From positions 47,636 through 111,635 of the forward strand of contig KB304553.1 in NCBI GenBank assembly GCA_000328365.1: 64,000 bases of DNA, read 5' to 3'. Positions 62,092 to 64,000 of this stretch are shown here, piece after piece (position 1 is the first letter of the stretch; each line of letters opens with the position of its first letter). Made by a program: the position numbers and the translations under genes. The notes under the pieces were generated by a model that did no database searches, was not told the origin of the DNA, and saw only the letters and a list, made by a program, of their open reading frames with translations. This DNA is from Capitella teleta. Its lineage: Eukaryota > Annelida > Polychaeta > Capitellidae.

Positions 62092-63351
62092 TCACGCCAG
62101 AAGGAGGCTGTCATCAAATCCTTGCGCCGAAGTTTCTCTTCGTGGAGGATTTTCTTTTTCCGTGTTTAACCCGTTTGGGTAAGTCTGTGACCTGGCACTG
62201 GTGAGAGTGAGAAAGATTGAGAGAGATGGAAAGATAAAAGGACAGACTCACTTGATTCCGTTCGGACACATCTCAACATCACTCTCTCCGAGCAGAAAGG
62301 ATATCCACGGTTGGATGTGGTACGAAGGTTGTGAGCCTCCAAGCTCTGCTGGGAGAGTGTCTTGACAGACGTGGTTATACAAGCGAGCAAGGTTATTGCC
62401 ATGCATGTAAACCTGAGAAGATAACATAATTTGAAACACACATCAAGATAAACCTCATCTTATATAACCCTAGTGGAAAAGTTTCAAACTTGCAATGGAA
62501 CAATCCCTTCATAACACTGCTACATGCAATAAATGAGAGACGACCTAAAGATACCAACCTTATTCTTGGAGTCATTCTCAATGAACGGCTTTACCAGGTT
62601 AAAAGCTGCTTCGATGTACCACGGCTGATTGATGAAATGAACTTCCTCAAATCGAACTGGAAAACACTCCTAGAAAAATTAATGTAGAAATTACTAGAAA
62701 ATTGGCCAATTAAAAGAGGAGGATCTCACATGCAGAGCGTGTACCATCAGCCTCATCACACGAGGATGAATTCCTGTTGACTGCTTGAACGTGAATTTTG
62801 TCCAATCGAGAAGCATCACAAGTCCATTTATTTGGACTTTCTCATCTTCCACTAGTTTTGCAACCGACTGCAAGAGAGCGTGGAAAATGGAGAGGAGTCC
62901 ATAGTGTTTGGTTTCCCAGTTATATGCCAAAAGCAACACAATGCGTCGGCCTAGCTGGTCTGCTTCCGGCAGAACACTGGGGAAACCGTCATACAGTGCA
63001 TTGAAACTGGGGTCTGTTGGCAGCAAGGGTTTGAACAATTCAGGGTGAAGTTGTTTGAATTCAAAGTAGTTAGCGTACAATTTAAACGCTTCAAAGATAT
63101 CAAACTTTCGTGCCCTCAAACACTGCAGGATGAAAGTGTCATCACGTCTTGTGAATTCTGAAATGAAAATGCACTCTTATGTTGTAGCGTATGGTTTAAT
63201 AGCATAGAACATTATATTATAATTTACCTATGTCTGGACGCGTTTCAATTTGATCTCGAACGGCTTGGATATCCTGCGCTGTCCTCTCGGGAGATTCATT
63301 CAGCATAAACTTGGCTTTTCTGGCAAGTTCGTCAGGCAATGGGGTTGCCAT
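62092..63351 (-). CDS. Clavesin-like CRAL-TRIO lipid-transfer protein, five exons
   Basis: Exons (minus): 63351-63228, 63157-62730, 62669-62559, 62412-62252, 62191-62092. All are GT-AG, phases match, and the sum is 924 nt, i.e. 307 residues. The N-terminal CRAL-TRIO-N part has LNESPERTAQDIQAVRDQI and DDTFILQCLRARKFDIFEAF (47-66). The lipid-binding Sec14 fold follows, with GRRIVLLLAYNW, GLVMLLDWTKFTFKQ, VHFINQPWYIEAAF and VYMHGNNLARL...LPAELGG. DWxxFTFKQ, INQPWYI and HGNNL match clavesins (CLVS1/2), which bind phosphatidylinositol 3,5-bisphosphate on clathrin-coated vesicles and late endosomes. Tocopherol-transfer and retinaldehyde-binding proteins are the next closest class. The C-terminal tail (SQTYPNGLNTEKENPPRRE) is short and unlike clavesin tails. 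Introns are about 60-150 bp. Confidence 0.94.
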
Positions 63352-63429
63352 GGCAACTTAGCGACTCATTCTCAAGTTCTCAGCGGTTGAGGCTGAAATA
63401 GGAATCAAGATGTATGGCCGCACAATTGA

Positions 63430-63450
63430 AAAAAAAAAAAAAAAAAAAAG
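63430..63450. repeat. poly-A tract
   Basis: About 20 consecutive A, 80 bases upstream of the clavesin-like start codon on the opposite strand. Confidence 0.9.
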
Positions 63451-63639
63451 CCATGAATTGAATCAATCGTTGAAGATGTCTGAGGATGTTATGCTGATTG
63501 CTGAATGTTATGTTATATCATTATAACATATCGTATGTTTATTTACTACAACTGAAATCCTACTTAAGGGATAAGTCACGGGTAGGAGATGATTATGCAT
63601 GGGTTGATAATGTTCAAGTGAATCTGGAGCCATATAACC

Positions 63640-63805
63640 GACGAGATGAAGTTGAGTCCGGTTATTTGGCTCAGAATTGACTGTAGTACAGTTGCCTGAG
63701 TTGGGCAGCACTGCAGAGTCACCAAAGAATTACCCCACGGTCGGCATAGGATTGCAGTTAGCCGGTTAAACCCACTGAGCTATTCGGTGCTCCCTCTCCT
63801 GCGTC
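63640..63805 (-). repeat. tRNA-derived SINE-like sequence
   Basis: On the minus strand a textbook A box TAGCTCAGTGG (63772-63782) follows GCACCGAA. The B-box region is degenerate and the body is unlike tRNA, which fits a SINE head rather than a tRNA gene. Confidence 0.5.
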
Positions 63806-64000
63806 GCTTCAGCCGTTCAAACTAGTATATATTATCCGAACTATTCTAATTGTTATATGCTATCGAGGAAATACAATTCCATTAACACAACTAAAAAAAT
63901 TCCAAAGTCGACGAATGAAAGATATGAAAGTTTTTACCCAAATCGCAGATGACATGTTTTTGACAATATTTGTGAATTTGTCAGAAATCAGTCTCACGAA

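Noticed and set aside
63700-63800. Functional tRNA gene with perfect A box
   Set aside because: B box degenerate and spacing wrong.

Overview
The window is AT-rich nuclear DNA from an invertebrate animal, probably a marine bilaterian. Eight protein-coding genes can be modelled, seven of them with GT-AG introns whose phases close exactly. Several introns are only about 50-80 bp long. Two 50-N assembly gaps are present (30051-30100 and 46364-46413). The species cannot be settled from the sequence alone. The gene set (an intact urease accessory protein UreF, a GAREM-like adaptor, a rhodopsin-class GPCR and a somatostatin/allatostatin-C-like precursor) argues against a vertebrate.

Layout. 0-5 kb is repeat-dominated: a LINE endonuclease fragment, a pogo/Tigger deletion derivative and a LINE ORF1 fragment. 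5.1-6.1 kb holds an intronless GPCR (-). 9.4-17.7 kb holds a nine-exon NIMA-related kinase (-). Its 4.8-kb fourth intron contains, on the opposite strand, a complete CABIT+SAM adaptor gene resembling GAREM. 19.5-21.0 kb holds a six-exon UreF (+). 21.2-25.6 kb is LINE debris and a long AAAT microsatellite. 28.1-37.4 kb is a two-exon secreted peptide precursor (-) with a 9-kb intron. 37.5-49.5 kb is mostly gene-poor, with a MITE, microsatellites, a gap-flanking duplication and a hAT C-terminal fragment. 50.0-53.3 kb is a 12-exon mevalonate diphosphate decarboxylase (-). It lies head-to-head with a five-exon CCDC43 (57.4-59.2 kb, +). The interval between them is almost entirely one TA-flanked DNA transposon carrying a nested hAT-like MITE. 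59.7-60.8 kb is a BED-finger hAT fragment (-). 62.1-63.35 kb is a five-exon clavesin-like CRAL-TRIO gene (-).

The genes do not form one pathway: they cover sterol/isoprenoid synthesis (MVD), urease maturation (UreF), ciliary/cell-cycle kinase signalling (NEK), receptor-tyrosine-kinase adaptor signalling (GAREM-like), vesicle lipid transfer (clavesin-like) and neuropeptide/GPCR signalling. No LTR retroelement, Polinton or other capsid-bearing element, CRISPR array or toxin gene was recognised.
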